NCBI GenBank assembly: GCA_033557465.1
Contig: CM066033.1
Location: forward strand, 385,151,289-385,215,288
Reading direction: 5' to 3'
From: Ichthyophis bannanicus
Taxonomy: Eukaryota > Chordata > Amphibia > Gymnophiona > Ichthyophiidae
DNA: 64,000 bases
A program made the translations under genes and the position numbers. Shown here one piece after another: positions 40,319 to 50,909 of the stretch. The notes beneath the pieces were generated by a model. That model saw only the letters and a list, made by a program, of their open reading frames with translations, did not search any database and was not told the origin of the DNA. Numbering within the stretch: the first letter of the stretch is position 1; each line of letters starts with the position of its first letter.

Positions 40319-42577
40319 ATGACCAAGCCGGGGTTTAAAAAATGCCTCCTCTGCAAGAGGAAGATGAGCGTCACGGACACTCATGGCAACTGCCTACGCT
40401 GCCTGGGGCCGGACCACAATACCGAGGACTGTGAGCATTGCGGGAGAATGTCCCCCAGAGCCCTGAAGATCCGGGGACACAACTTGAAGGAATTTCTATC
40501 AGAGACCGCAAGTACATCATCTCCCTCCCTGCCAGTACCTGCATCTGCTCCGGCTGTTCTCCTGCATGCCCCGGCTCTGGAAGTGCCCGGTGCGGCCTCC
40601 TTCCATGACTGCGGTGATGACTACCTCCAGCCTGCCCCTCCACCGCCATCCCTGTCTCCCGCGGTGGTTTCGCAAGGGGAGGTGAGGCCTGCCTGCTCTC
40701 TTCCAATAATGAAAACGAAGGAGAGCCACGCGGTGGCAGAAGATGGCGCCCGGCCTAGGTCCTCCAACGCTGGGAAGCAGTCCTCCAACCCTGCCCCTTC
40801 CTGCAGCAAGTCTGGTGACTCCAGGAGCCAATCGGAAGGGACCCGAGTTGCGGCCATAGAGATCTGCCGGCGTCAGTCCTCCAGCCCCTCCCACGAGCCT
40901 CTCCATCGCTCGGCGGCGTCGGGGAACCATGGCAACGCCTCCCTCGACGCCGGATCCTCTGCGCGCCGAAAGCAGGAACGGGACCGCATCAGCATCAGCA
41001 GCTCCGACGAGCGGACACACCGTGGAGGCAAAAAGGGAAGGCGCAAACGATCCAGCAGCGCGGACAGCAGCAGCTCATCGCATCACAAACGAAGCTCTAA
41101 ACACAAGAAAGGCAGAGGTAGGCGCCACCGCAGCAGCAGCAGCAGTTCTTCCAGCCGGCATCGGAGCTCCAGACACAGGGACAGCCGGTCATCTAGACGC
41201 CGCACCAAGCATCGGCGCCAAAAGCGCAAAAGGAACCATGTGAGCCTCTCTGCCTCCCCCAGCCCCTGTCGCAGCATGCGGAGTGGATCGGCTTCCAGTT
41301 CGGTGGTACGCCTGCTGCCCCAACTCCTCAAACAGTCTGCCGTTGCAGTCCCTGCGCACATGCCTCAGACAGCTCCACTCCCTACAGAGCAAGATACCCC
41401 GGAGACAGAGCCACGGGTTGGGGACAACCGGGCACCCTCGCCGGGCATTACACCCTCGAGTGACCCGCCCCCAGACGCTGACAGAGGCGAGCTCGGAGGG
41501 GCAGTGGTGGGGTCCGCGGCCCACCAGAGTGGGGGCACGACCCCGGATAGAGGACACTCCCCTGACCCAGAAGAACCTCCGCCCCCTGAGGATCTTACCT
41601 ATCCAAAATTCTTGCTCAAGCTGGCATCTACTCTGTCCTTACAAGGCCGGGACGACAAGAAGGAAGCGATACCGGAGGTTTTAAAATACCTTGCCACCCC
41701 GAAAATCGTGTTCGTACTGCCTATCCACCAGACACTCCGAGCAGGCCATCTGAGGCTCTGGCAGACCCCAGCATCTGGCCGCCCCTTTCCCAGGAGGCTG
41801 GAAACAAAGTACCAGGTGCAGCCTGTTCCAGGATTTGCAACCTCACAGCTGCCTCATCACTCCATCGTAGTGTCGTCAGCCCTCAAGCGCGTCAAGTCTT
41901 CACGCACACATGCCAACAGCCCGCCCGGTCGGGATCACAAGCTCCTCGACGACATCGGGAAAAAGGTGTACCAAGGAGCCATGCTCAATGCAAAGATTGC
42001 GGCTCACCAATTTCAGTAATTCCTCTTCCATGATGCATATATGGCAAACCTGAAAGCCGCACTGACTTGTCTCCCAAAAGAATCTCAGAGCTTGGCATCA
42101 ACGGCACTCACAGACATGTCGGAATGCAGCAAGCACCTCGCAAGTGCTACCTTTGACTCCTTCGATACAGCACTGAGAACCGCCGGGACAGCCATCTCAG
42201 CAAGGCGTTGGGCTTGGCTGAGGGCGTCTGGCCTACGTGACGACACGCCTGACAAGATTGCGGACACTCCCTGCTCCGGCGAGTCCCTCTTCGGCGACAA
42301 GGTGAAAGATACGGTCAATGACTTGGAAGAACACTGTACCACGCTACAGACCTTGGCAGAGGACGGCTTTGAGCGCCACAGCAGCGCCCAGCGGAGCAAA
42401 TTTCAGAGGAAGCCCTACTACTCCTCCAACAAGAGGTACCCTTCCAGCAACAAATGGCACAGCAACAACAGATACAAGGGCAACTCTTACCAAGGACCCT
42501 CTCACCAGCGCAACCCGCAGAGAGACCGCAAACAAAAGACAAGCGCGCCCACAAGCAAAGGTGGGCCCTCCTTTTGA
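40319..42577 (+). pseudogene. DIRS-F gag, single internal stop, RS-like domain
   Basis: One frame of 753 codons broken only by TAA at 42017 (DIRS-G has His there). Residues about 8-46 carry the Cys knuckle CLLC / CLRC / CEHC. Residues about 215-310 (40960-41245) are an Arg/Ser-rich domain with runs like SSSSSSSSRHRSSRHRDSRS. The C-terminal half has the gag block DLTYPKFLLKLA, QVQPVPGFATSQLPHHSIVV, PPGRDHKLLDDIGKKVYQG, then ISARRWAWLRASGL and a basic tail. It overlaps the start of the RT frame by 260 bases. A nuclear RNA-associated gag is plausible from the RS-like domain; that is inference. Confidence 0.85.
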
Positions 42578-44474
42578 CGCCAGATCTCGGCGAACCCTCC
42601 GGACCGGGGGACACCTGACCCATTTTTTGACAGAGTGGCGGAAAATATCCTCAGACTCCTGGGTTTTGCGGGTCATCAGGGAAGGCTACCGCATACGCTT
42701 TGTAGCCCCTCCACAACAGAACTTCCCACCTGCCAGCGACACCCCCCAACATCTGCACCTGGCAATGGCCGCGGAATTGTTGCGACTACTGCACTCTCGG
42801 GCCATAGAGGAGGTTCCCCCTCCCGAGAAGGGCTCTGGTTTTTACTCCAGATACTTTCTCATTGCCAAATGGGCGGGCGGCTTCCGTCCCATCCTAGACC
42901 TCCGCCGGCTCAACAAGTTCATCATCAAGGAGAAATTCAGGATGTATTCCCTGAACACCATCCTTCCCCTGATTCAGACCGGCGACTGGATGGCGTCCCT
43001 GGACCTGCAGGATGCGTACACCCACATCTGCATTCACAAGTCGCACAGGAACTACCTCCGTTTTCAAGTGCTAGACCAACACTACCAGTACAGAGTCCTA
43101 CCCTTCGGGCTGTCCCCCACTCCGCGGGTCTTCACGAAGTGCGTGGCCATAGCAGCTGCCCACCTCCGCAGGCAGAACATAGCGGTTTTCCCATATCTCG
43201 ACGACTGGCTCCTCACGGCCCCCTCAGCCCAGGAGCTGCGGAAAGCCATGCGGACATCCATGAGACTGCTGTCCTCCCTGGGTTTCGTCATCAACCTCGG
43301 CAAGTCACACCTCTCACCGGCCCAGAGACTAGAGTTCATAGGAGCCGTGATAGACACCAAGATTTCGAAGGCCTACCTACCAGAACGCAGACTGTGCGCT
43401 ATCACAGCTCTAGCGGACAAGGCGACCAAGGCAGAGACCTCGTTGGCGAAAGACATCCTGTGCCTTCTGGGACATATGTCGGCCGCCACCTCCGTCCTCC
43501 CCATGGCGAGGCTACAGATGCGCCCACTCCAATGGCACTTACGCACTCATTGGAACCAGAATTGTCAACCCCTCTCCACCACAATCAGAATGACTCCACA
43601 AATCCATACCCAGCTTCGCTGGTGGACGACGCCAGTCAACCTGTCGGTGGGGAAGGACATCCACCCCCGCGATCATCAAGTTGTTCTAACCACAGATGCA
43701 TCGAACACTGGCTGGGGCACCCACATGCAATCCCTAAGCACTCAAGGGGAATGGTCCAAACACGAGAGGCATCTGCACATCAACCTCCTCGAACTGAGGG
43801 CCATGAGATATGCCCTGATAGCGTTTCTCCCGCAATTGCGCGGGAAGTCGATCCTCATCCAGACGGACAACCAGGTGGCCATGTTCTATGTCAACAAACA
43901 AGGAGGCACCGGCTCACGCCCCCTCTGCAAGGAGGCCACACTGATATGGACCCTGGCCTTGAGAAACGAATGCCATCTTCGGGCGTCATACCTCCCAGGG
44001 GATCAGAATACCCTGGCAGACAGACTGAGCAGACAGCTCCAGCCTCACGAATGGGCTCTGCACCGGACAGTCTCCGACAATCTCTTCCAGCTCTGGGGGT
44101 CCCCGGACATCGACCTCTTCGCCACAGAATGGAATGCAAAATGCCCCCTGTTCTGCTCCAGACACCCGTCAGCCAGGAGGCTGGTGGCGGATGCATTCGA
44201 CGTGTGTTGGGGGGAGTGGTCACTGGTGTATGCGTTCCCTCCAACACCCCTCATCTCAGCGACCTTACAAAGGATTGTTCAGGACAAAGCAAATGCCATC
44301 CTAGTAGTTCCTCACTGGCCACGCCAGATGTGGTTTGCCCTGCTGCTACGTCTGGCGCAGGGAGACCCGAAGCGACTACCCCTCAGACCGGACCTATTGA
44401 CACAGGACGAGGGCAGAATACAGCATCCCAACCTGGGAGCCCTGTCTCTCACTGCCTGGAGGTTGAGCGGATAA
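42318..44474 (+). CDS. DIRS-F RT - RNase H - methyltransferase-like polyprotein
   Basis: 718 aa, uninterrupted. RT lies about residues 105-330: YFLIAKWAGGFRPILDLRRL, LDLQDAYTHICI, LPFGLSPTPRVFTK and the catalytic YLDDWLL. RNase H is about 450-580: VVLTTDASNTGWG, INLLELRAMRYAL, IQTDNQVAMFYVNKQGGTGS and NTLADRLSRQL. The methyltransferase-like block (about 590-718) has DIDLFATEWNAKCPLF, LVYAFPPTPLI, VVPHWPRQMWF and ends SLTAWRLSG. In DIRS elements these enzymes copy the RNA into circular DNA that the recombinase integrates. Real translation may start downstream of the listed ATG, which lies inside gag. All catalytic residues I can check are present. Confidence 0.9.
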   Translation: MTWKNTVPRYRPWQRTALSATAAPSGANFRGSPTTPPTRGTLPATNGTATTDTRATLTKDPLTSATRRETANKRQARPQAKVGPPFDARSRRTLRTGGHLTHFLTEWRKISSDSWVLRVIREGYRIRFVAPPQQNFPPASDTPQHLHLAMAAELLRLLHSRAIEEVPPPEKGSGFYSRYFLIAKWAGGFRPILDLRRLNKFIIKEKFRMYSLNTILPLIQTGDWMASLDLQDAYTHICIHKSHRNYLRFQVLDQHYQYRVLPFGLSPTPRVFTKCVAIAAAHLRRQNIAVFPYLDDWLLTAPSAQELRKAMRTSMRLLSSLGFVINLGKSHLSPAQRLEFIGAVIDTKISKAYLPERRLCAITALADKATKAETSLAKDILCLLGHMSAATSVLPMARLQMRPLQWHLRTHWNQNCQPLSTTIRMTPQIHTQLRWWTTPVNLSVGKDIHPRDHQVVLTTDASNTGWGTHMQSLSTQGEWSKHERHLHINLLELRAMRYALIAFLPQLRGKSILIQTDNQVAMFYVNKQGGTGSRPLCKEATLIWTLALRNECHLRASYLPGDQNTLADRLSRQLQPHEWALHRTVSDNLFQLWGSPDIDLFATEWNAKCPLFCSRHPSARRLVADAFDVCWGEWSLVYAFPPTPLISATLQRIVQDKANAILVVPHWPRQMWFALLLRLAQGDPKRLPLRPDLLTQDEGRIQHPNLGALSLTAWRLSG

Positions 44475-45519
44475 GCCTTTCCAATCTCCAGCTACCCTCC
44501 GAAGTGCAAGATGTGGTGCTAGCGGCCAGGAGACCCTCCACCAGAAAATCCTATGGCCTTAAATGGAGAAGGTTCAGCATCTGGTGCGCGAACCAAGGCC
44601 TGGATCCCGCCACATGCCCGCTCCCCCACATCCTGCAATACCTCAAGACTCTGTCCAACCTGGGCCTGCAGACGCAGTCCATCCGAGTCCACCTCTCGGC
44701 GATAGCTGCTTTCCATTCGCCGCCGGAAGGGGCCACTTCCATCGGAACACTGCCCCTCACGTCACGCTTTATGAAGGGCCTATCTAATCTGAAGCCCCCA
44801 ATCAGGCGACCTGTGCCACCTTGGGATCTCAACGCGGTCCTACAGCGCCTAACACAGGAACCCTTTGAACCTCTCCAGTCAGCCGACATGAAATTCGCCT
44901 CATGTAAGACGCTCTTTCTTGTGGCCATCACTTCCGCAAGGAGAATTAGTGAATTGCACGCGCTGGTATCACATCCTCCCTACACACAGCTGCACCACAG
45001 CCATGCTTCCTTGAGGACTAATCTTAGATTCGTGCCGAAAGTGTCCTCGGCCTTCCATGTCAACCAATCCATAGAGCTTCCATCGTTCTTCCCGGAACCT
45101 CACTCTTCGGACGAGGAGCGACGCCTGCACACCCTTGACTGCCTCAGGGCTCTCCGGATCTACCTGCAAAGAATGCAAGCCATCCGGCAGGGCGAGCAAC
45201 TCTTCGTCTCCTTCGATCCGAACAGGCCCGGAAGACCTGTCAACAAGAGGACTCTGTCCCACTGGGTCTCTGCCTGTGTCGCCTATTGCCTTGACCCGTC
45301 CAGCACCAGTGGGGTCACCCTAGAGTGGGCCCTCACCACCTCAGGGCTCTGGCTACGTCAATTGCCAATCTCCGCGCAATGCCACTAGCCGATGTCTGCA
45401 GGGCAGCCACCTGGTCCTCACCGCACACCTTTCAGCGACACTATTGCCTTGACCTCCGCTCTCAGGAGGATTGTGCGCTCGGAGCGGCCGTCCTCTCCAC
45501 GGCCTTGGGTCGCAACTGA
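42635..45519 (+). pseudogene. DIRS-F tyrosine recombinase frame, one frameshift
   Basis: A 917-codon frame open from 42635 to 45388 overlaps the whole RT polyprotein in a different frame. Only its end (from about 44474) has recognised content: the core-binding domain RPSTRKSYGLKWRRFSIW and QSIRVHLSAIAAFH, then box I FLVAITSARRISELHAL with the catalytic Arg (44931-44943). KRTLSHWVSACVA follows. Near 45315 the frame shifts. The continuation at 45325-45519 holds PHHLRALA (His, Arg), LADVCRAATWSSPHTF and RHYCLD (Tyr at 45442). Restricting the protein to the last third is the conservative reading; DIRS elements are known for overlapping ORFs. Confidence 0.85.
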
Positions 45520-45594
45520 ACGCTGCCTCTGCCTCTGCCCAGCAAGGGGAGTCCAACGACTGTCTCCCTGCTGTCGGGCAAATTACATTACTAT

Positions 45595-45735
45595 TGCACC
45601 GTTTGCACTACCTCTAATTGCTGTTTGCACTGTTGCACTATTGCACTGTTATTGTTGCACTGTTCGCACTGTTATGCTGCACTGTTATGGTTATTGTTGC
45701 ACTGTTGGCACTGTTATACTGCACTATTCAATGTC
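45595..45735 (+). repeat. GCACTGTTAT-type array in DIRS-F 3' region
   Basis: Eleven GCAC cores in about 140 bases, most as TTGCACTG or TTGCACTA, between the recombinase stop and the AATAAA near 45740. A related, looser array is found at the same place in DIRS-G (59300-59440, complement). Confidence 0.8.
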
Positions 45736-45738
45736 CTT

Positions 45739-45744
45739 GAATAA
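45739..45744 (+). promoter_or_regulatory. Poly(A) signal candidate of DIRS-F
   Basis: AATAAA in CCTTGAATAAACTTGTG, after the GCAC array and before the ICR; a TGTTGG stretch follows. Confidence 0.5.
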
Positions 45745-45835
45745 ACTTGTGTTGGTAACCGTTGAACTGAGTGAGTATCTGATCCATTCAGGTCCATGCA
45801 TGGGCCTCTTCCCCCAGCACATCCAGCTAGGGAGA

Positions 45836-45937
45836 CACCAGGTGTGGCTGACGCAATCCTGCTTGTCCATGGAGAAAACAGGGTTACTTACCTGTAACTG
45901 GAGTTCTCCGTGGACAGCAGGATAAGTCAGCCACACA
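45836..45937 (+). repeat. DIRS-F internal complementary region
   Basis: CTTGTCCATGGAGAAAAC (left-end complement) joined to AGGGTTACTTACCTGTAACT (right-end complement). Confidence 0.9.
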
Positions 45938-46008
45938 ATCCCACCCGCCTCCCCTGGAGGAGGCCACCTGAAGAGACCGCTCCCTAGCTGCTGGACTAGC
46001 TTGGAACG

Positions 46009-46180
46009 TACTGGTGGCTAGGGGGCGGAGCGGTAGGGTGGGCGGGCTCAGAAAGTCTCAGCTTTCTGAGCTCTAGAGAGCAATTCCGTATTGGCGTCGC
46101 CCGGAGGATGACACCAGGTGTGGCTGACTTATCCTGCTGTCCACGGAGAACTCCAGTTACAGGTAAGTAACCCCGTTTTC
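46009..46180 (+). repeat. DIRS-F right inverted terminal repeat
   Basis: TACTGGTGGCTAGGGGGCGG start; ends TTACAGGTAAGTAACCCCGT TTTC, again with CAGGTAAGT. Confidence 0.92.
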
Positions 46181-47195
46181 TCCCTCTGCTGCTTTGAAAC
46201 ACAGATGTCTGCTCCAGTGGGAGTTTTCCACCTTCCTGCAGATACTTGGCGGAATTACACTTATTGCTTAAAATGTCTGTATCCCTGTTTCCCCTTCTGA
46301 TTTTTCTCATGTTCCTGTCTTAATGAGTAAGATTTGATAGAAAAGAACCCCATTTGACAAAGGGCTGCATGGGAAGCCTGAAGCAGACTGACCACATTAG
46401 TATCTCAAAACTTAAGGAGACCATTTTAATTAGTAATCATGTCCCTTAATGTCTAACATGCACTACCTGATAGCATGGGGTTCAGTGTGCAGTTTGGAGG
46501 CCACACTAAAAAGCAGGGCAGGCCTCAGCACCAAAAATCACATGCTACCTGGGTTGTGCGTGACGGGTGGAATGGAGATGTTGATGGCAAGGTGGGGCTA
46601 GCGTGAGCATTAATAGCTTGTGCAAACTGGGTGTGCTGCCTTTAGTTTAAAATTTGTTTGTTTTATTAAAATCTTGATATACTGCCTTTTGCACGGCTAT
46701 CAGTGTGGATGCTCTTAATGCCACCCCAGGGGCTTGTGCAGTACGCCGAACTAACTGCAAGGGGATGGATGCACACGCCACTGAACTTCGTGCAGGACCC
46801 CACACTGGTAGCAAGTTGCATATGTGTATTACTGACACGGGCCTTACTCAACATGCCCCTTAGACCATGAACTTCTCTCCAGCCCGAGCTAGCTTCCATA
46901 TGAAGAGCTTAGGCTTACTGGGATGTTTCATGACACAGTGGTTTAACACCCCCCCCCCCCCCAAGAACCCCCTCCCCATACCTGCCTCTGATAGCCTGCA
47001 GCTTACAGAACCACCATGCCGGCAGCACTAAACATTCTATTCTTAAAGTATATGGTACAGTATAAAGTTCAGATTCTATACATGTATCGAGAGAGAAATA
47101 TATTTTTCATGTAGTGTAATAATTGTTAAAAACTGTTCACTTCATGTGCTATTCAAGTCTTCAGGCTGAGGTCCTCAGGTTTTCTCCAGTCAGTG
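46181..47195 (-). other. CAPN2: CAPN2 3' UTR / downstream flank
   Basis: Sequence just past the CAPN2 stop. A possible AATAAA on the - strand at 46662-46667 lies in what looks like a LINE tail (ATTAAAATCTTGATATACTG), so the true 3' end is uncertain. A run of C is at 46951-46965. Confidence 0.4.
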
Positions 47196-47219
47196 CTATA
47201 TAATTGTTAAGGACAGCCA
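47196..47219 (-). CDS. CAPN2: CAPN2 last coding exon
   Basis: On the - strand a poly-T tract ending TTTTCTTATAG is followed by codons for WLSLTII and a TAG stop. Vertebrate calpain-2 ends WLCFSVL at the same phase-0 exon boundary. It completes the last helix of the penta-EF-hand domain. The exon is tiny and was placed by acceptor, phase and family end; moderate certainty. Confidence 0.75.
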   Translation of the reverse strand, partial: WLSLTII

Positions 47220-48706
47220 CTATAAGAAAAAAAAAAAGTATAAAAACCAGTGAAAACACATTAAAAGTATTCTCCTTTTTAGAGTCAAAGATAAACGTTT
47301 GCTCACACAATCCCTGATGCAAGTCCAAGTTTAATTCTAGACTGTGGTGAATGCTTTTATAACCTCATGAAGGGGAACCTTTCTATGAGAGTGCATCATA
47401 CTGACACCAGTGGGGTCACAACTCACACCTGACCCTCAGAATGAAAGATGACAGTGTCTCACGAATTCTTTCCAGCTTTGAATTCCCCACAATGATCAGT
47501 GATATATTTATGTGAATCTCTTGCCTTTGATAGTGCAAGAGTGTTCGTAGCCTGATGCTCATGGGGAACATATTGCAGGTTGCAGGGCTGACTGCAAATT
47601 GCATTATTCATTTGCCACAGACGTTACTAACCTGTGGTACTGAGTTACCGTAGGTTAGTGACTCTCATGGTAAATTATTTACTGCAGCTTAGAAATTTTC
47701 CCCCTTAGTGTATTTCCCCCAATTAGGTGCTCACTGGTGGTTATTATTCGCACCCTGGAATGGCACTGATGCAGGATTGAAAGTCCTATTCCACTTGAGG
47801 TTATGCACAGAGAATAAGCATAAGAATAGGAGATGAAATGCTTTGGTGGTGTCACTAGATGGCAGCACCACCAGGTTATAAGAGAGAGTGAAGTCAAGTA
47901 AGGAGGACTCCATCTGTCTCTCCTGGAGGGGGAAGGTGATTGCCCAAAGTATATTGTTGTACTCCTGAAAGGAGGAGGTGGGGCAAGGCAGAGAGGTCTC
48001 AAAATAAAGTTCCTTAACAAGAAGACCGAGACCTGAGACTTACAGTGTGATCCCTTGAGTCTCCTGAGAAGAGGGGCTCTTCTGTCATGACTGAATCAAA
48101 GAGCAGAAGACAAGAGATAGTGAAAAACCCTGAGATCATGAGTGAGTCAAGTAACCAGGGGTCTACAAGGAAGGCGAAACCTAGGGAGGGTCAAGAACCT
48201 TGCTGTAAAATCAACATTAAACTGCCTGTAGCTTTCTGTGAGAGGGTAATGACTGAGACAAGGAGGTAACCAATGATGTCTGCTTAATGACTGCACATCT
48301 GTTCGGTTCTTTGACATGTTTTCTTCTAGATCCGGTGTCCACAACCGTAAGAGGAGGTGACCATGACAATCAGTTAACTTCTTTAAAACAAAACCAAAGC
48401 TATAGATTAAACTGCATGGAGCCATTAGGTTTAAATGTGGATTTAGTGTTAAACATGCTGCTATGAATGAACAGAACTCTATAGTAGTATGATGTCATAT
48501 TTAAATAGTAAAGAAAATGTATAATGGTGAGAACGTATATGACATCGACAGGGATATCAGTTTTCGATTAGTTATGCAACTTCGTTTTTTTTGCTGATAC
48601 TTGAAAATGAAAACAGCCTTAGCACGTGACGGGAAAGAACTCAGAGGATGGTCTCTGGTTGTCCAGGCAATGAGCACACAAGTGACCAGGTTTTTGTATA
48701 AATGCC
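47220..48706 (-). other. CAPN2 intron, no recognised feature
   Basis: No exon, RNA gene or clear transposon seen between the last exon and the foldback element. Confidence 0.5.
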
Positions 48707-48714
48707 CTAAGAAT

Positions 48715-49312
48715 CAGCGTTGTACCTAGCCCTGTGCGAGCGATGCGTTTGAGGTTGCCGATCTTGGCTCCCCCCATGCTGTCTGCCCTTGCCTCACTGC
48801 CGATTTTTAGTTTCCGTGGTGGGGGTAACGGCAGCAGCAGAGCAGACATCAAATTGAAAAAAATAAACCCCGCGGGTCTTGCCAACTCTGCGCTTGCCTG
48901 CATGGTGATCCGTCCCTCCTCTGATGTATGCCCATGTCAGAGGGGGGGACGGCCAGACCAGCCATTCAAGTGCAGAGTTGCAAAGACCCATGTTTGAATG
49001 GCTGGTCTGGTCCCGCTTTCCTCTGATGCGGGCATACGTCAGAGGAGAGAGGGATCAGACATGCAGGCAAGCGTGGAGTCGGAAAGGCCCGCAGTTTTAT
49101 TTTTCTCAATTTGATGTCTGCTCTGCTGCTGCCATCGCCCCCTGCTGCCACCAAGAAACATAAAAAATGGCAGGGGGGCAAGGGCAGGCAGCGCGGGGAG
49201 CCAGTTGGACATGGAGGTGTAGAGTAAGGCACCATGGGGAGATGCTGAGCAGGGGGGAGCGTTGCAGATCTGCAACTCGCACAGAGTGCATTTATGGCTT
49301 GGTACGGCCCTG
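48715..49312. mobile_element. Long foldback hAT-type element
   Basis: 598 bp that is almost one hairpin. Arms of about 260 bp (for example AGCAGACATCAAATTGAAAA left and TTTTCTCAATTTGATGTCTG right) surround a loop near 48972-48992. Ends CAGCGTTGTACC and GGTACGGCCCTG. Flanked by CTAAGAAT (48707-48714) and CTAAGAGT (49313-49320), an 8-bp target duplication with one mismatch. No transposase. Confidence 0.85.
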
Positions 49313-50850
49313 CTAAGAGTAACTGTGTTTTTCTTTAGAAGACTACTTGAAAAAATCAGCTTTTTTGAGGTGATCAGTATTTTTGTCACTATTCAATATA
49401 TCTTTTTGTCTTGTCAGGGATGAATGGTATTTAAAGTATAAGCCCCTAACAAAACCTTTAGGCAAAACCAGGTCTCCGTTGAACAATTTCATCTGGCTCC
49501 ATAGCGTTTATAGTCATGGCTTGTTTTCAGATAGGTTTTCAGTAAGTTCTAAAATGTACAATTTTGATTAATAGTCTATAGATCACCTACAGTATGAGGA
49601 AGTTTTTCTGACTTATGAATGAAAAGGAGCCATATTTATGGCGATAGCACTGTGTCTGAGGTCTTTTTCCTCCTTTGTTTATAATGTTCTACACATTGTT
49701 GTTACCTTCAGACACAATAGGTATTGAACCATGTAACTCACCTTGAGCTACTACTGGAAAGGTGTGAGATAAATATAAATTAAATTAAAATAACCACTTC
49801 AAACTAACTGCTGGACTTATCTGTATATCTATTACAAATGACTGCAACTAAAATGATCCATGATCTTAAGCCTGTCTCATATGACAATCTAAAGATCTAA
49901 ATAGGTGGAAGAAAGACAGGAGAGGGGAGATAAGATAGAGACATTTAAATACCTCTAAGATATAAACTCGCAGGAGGTTGGCCTCTTTTAATTGAAAGGC
50001 AGCACTGGAATGAGGGGTAGACTGAGAAGTAATCTAAGAAAATATTTCTTTATGGGAAGGGGGGTGGGTGCATGGAGCAGTCTCAGAGCTAGGTGGTGAA
50101 GACAAGGACTGTATTTCAATTGAAGAAAACATGGGACGAGCATATAGGATCTCTGATGGAGAGGATGGGATTGTAGAGCTTAATAGTTCTTATGGACAGG
50201 CTGAATGGAAGGCCAGCAGTAGCAGCAGTTTTCAAACAGCGGGATTCCTACTGCTCCCCATCCTAGAAATCAGTTCAGTACACAATAATAGGATCACAGG
50301 GCAGAGCGCCATTCGAAAGAGCAAGTTGGTACTGGTTTATGCCCTCTCTTTGCCATTCAGCTGACAGCATCAATACTTAACCTCTGCATCTGTAACATAA
50401 ATATCACCCACCAGAGTATCATTTGTGTTTCACCCTTGTCATACTGGGGTTATGGAACCTGAAATCCAGGAACAGCTAATGGTCCTCTGGCATCTTTGCA
50501 ATGGACTGGGTATAATGAGGTCCCTCCCACTATCAGTTCAGAAAGCTCTCTTATTCAACACTGACGATCCAGAGTTCCGTACTGTAATTAAATCATTGCC
50601 CAGCTTTCATCCAATTTTTCATTTTTTGCATTTCCAATAGGAAAGTTTCATGATGTGGCTAGATAAATTACCTCTTGAACGGTTTTCCTACCTGTGGTGC
50701 TTTAGGATTCCTTTATGGCAACCAATTACTGCCCCACAGCACAAAGCATGCAGGTTACTGTGGCCATGCTATCAAGAGCTCTTGACATGCATTCTAGTTA
50801 TTTCCAAGTTACTATTGTAGGTGTGTTTGATCCCTTTCACTCTGACTTAC
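49313..50850 (-). other. CAPN2 intron with an L2/CR1-like LINE tail
   Basis: 49715-49795 reads like a LINE 3' end on the + strand: ACTCACCTTGAGCTACTACT, GATAAATATAAATTAAATTA. The rest shows nothing recognisable. Confidence 0.5.
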
Positions 50851-50909
50851 GGCAATGAGACTGAGCTGTATGGTTCCCGTCTTCTCAGTGTCCAGTCGCT
50901 CAAATATTT
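50851..50909 (-). CDS. CAPN2: CAPN2 exon, EF-hand 5 region
   Basis: 59-nt exon with acceptor TCCTGCAG and donor GTAAGT. With the preceding base it reads KIFERLDTEKTGTIQLSLIA, matching KIFKQLDPENTGTIELDLIS of vertebrate CAPN2. It contributes the fifth EF-hand-like motif, the one used for dimerisation with the small subunit. Length and phase equal those of the matching calpain exon. Confidence 0.9.

Larger units (their letters stand above)
40088..46180 (+). mobile_element. DIRS-F, best preserved full-length DIRS
   Basis: 6.1 kb with terminal repeats 40088-40240 and 46009-46180 and ICR 45836-45937. It encodes gag, RT-RNase H-methyltransferase in one open frame of 718 codons, and a recombinase in another frame. 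Visible defects are one stop codon in gag (42017) and one frameshift in the recombinase (near 45315). An AATAAA lies at about 45740 before the ICR. It stands about 1 kb beyond the CAPN2 stop codon, on the opposite strand. Confidence 0.92.
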
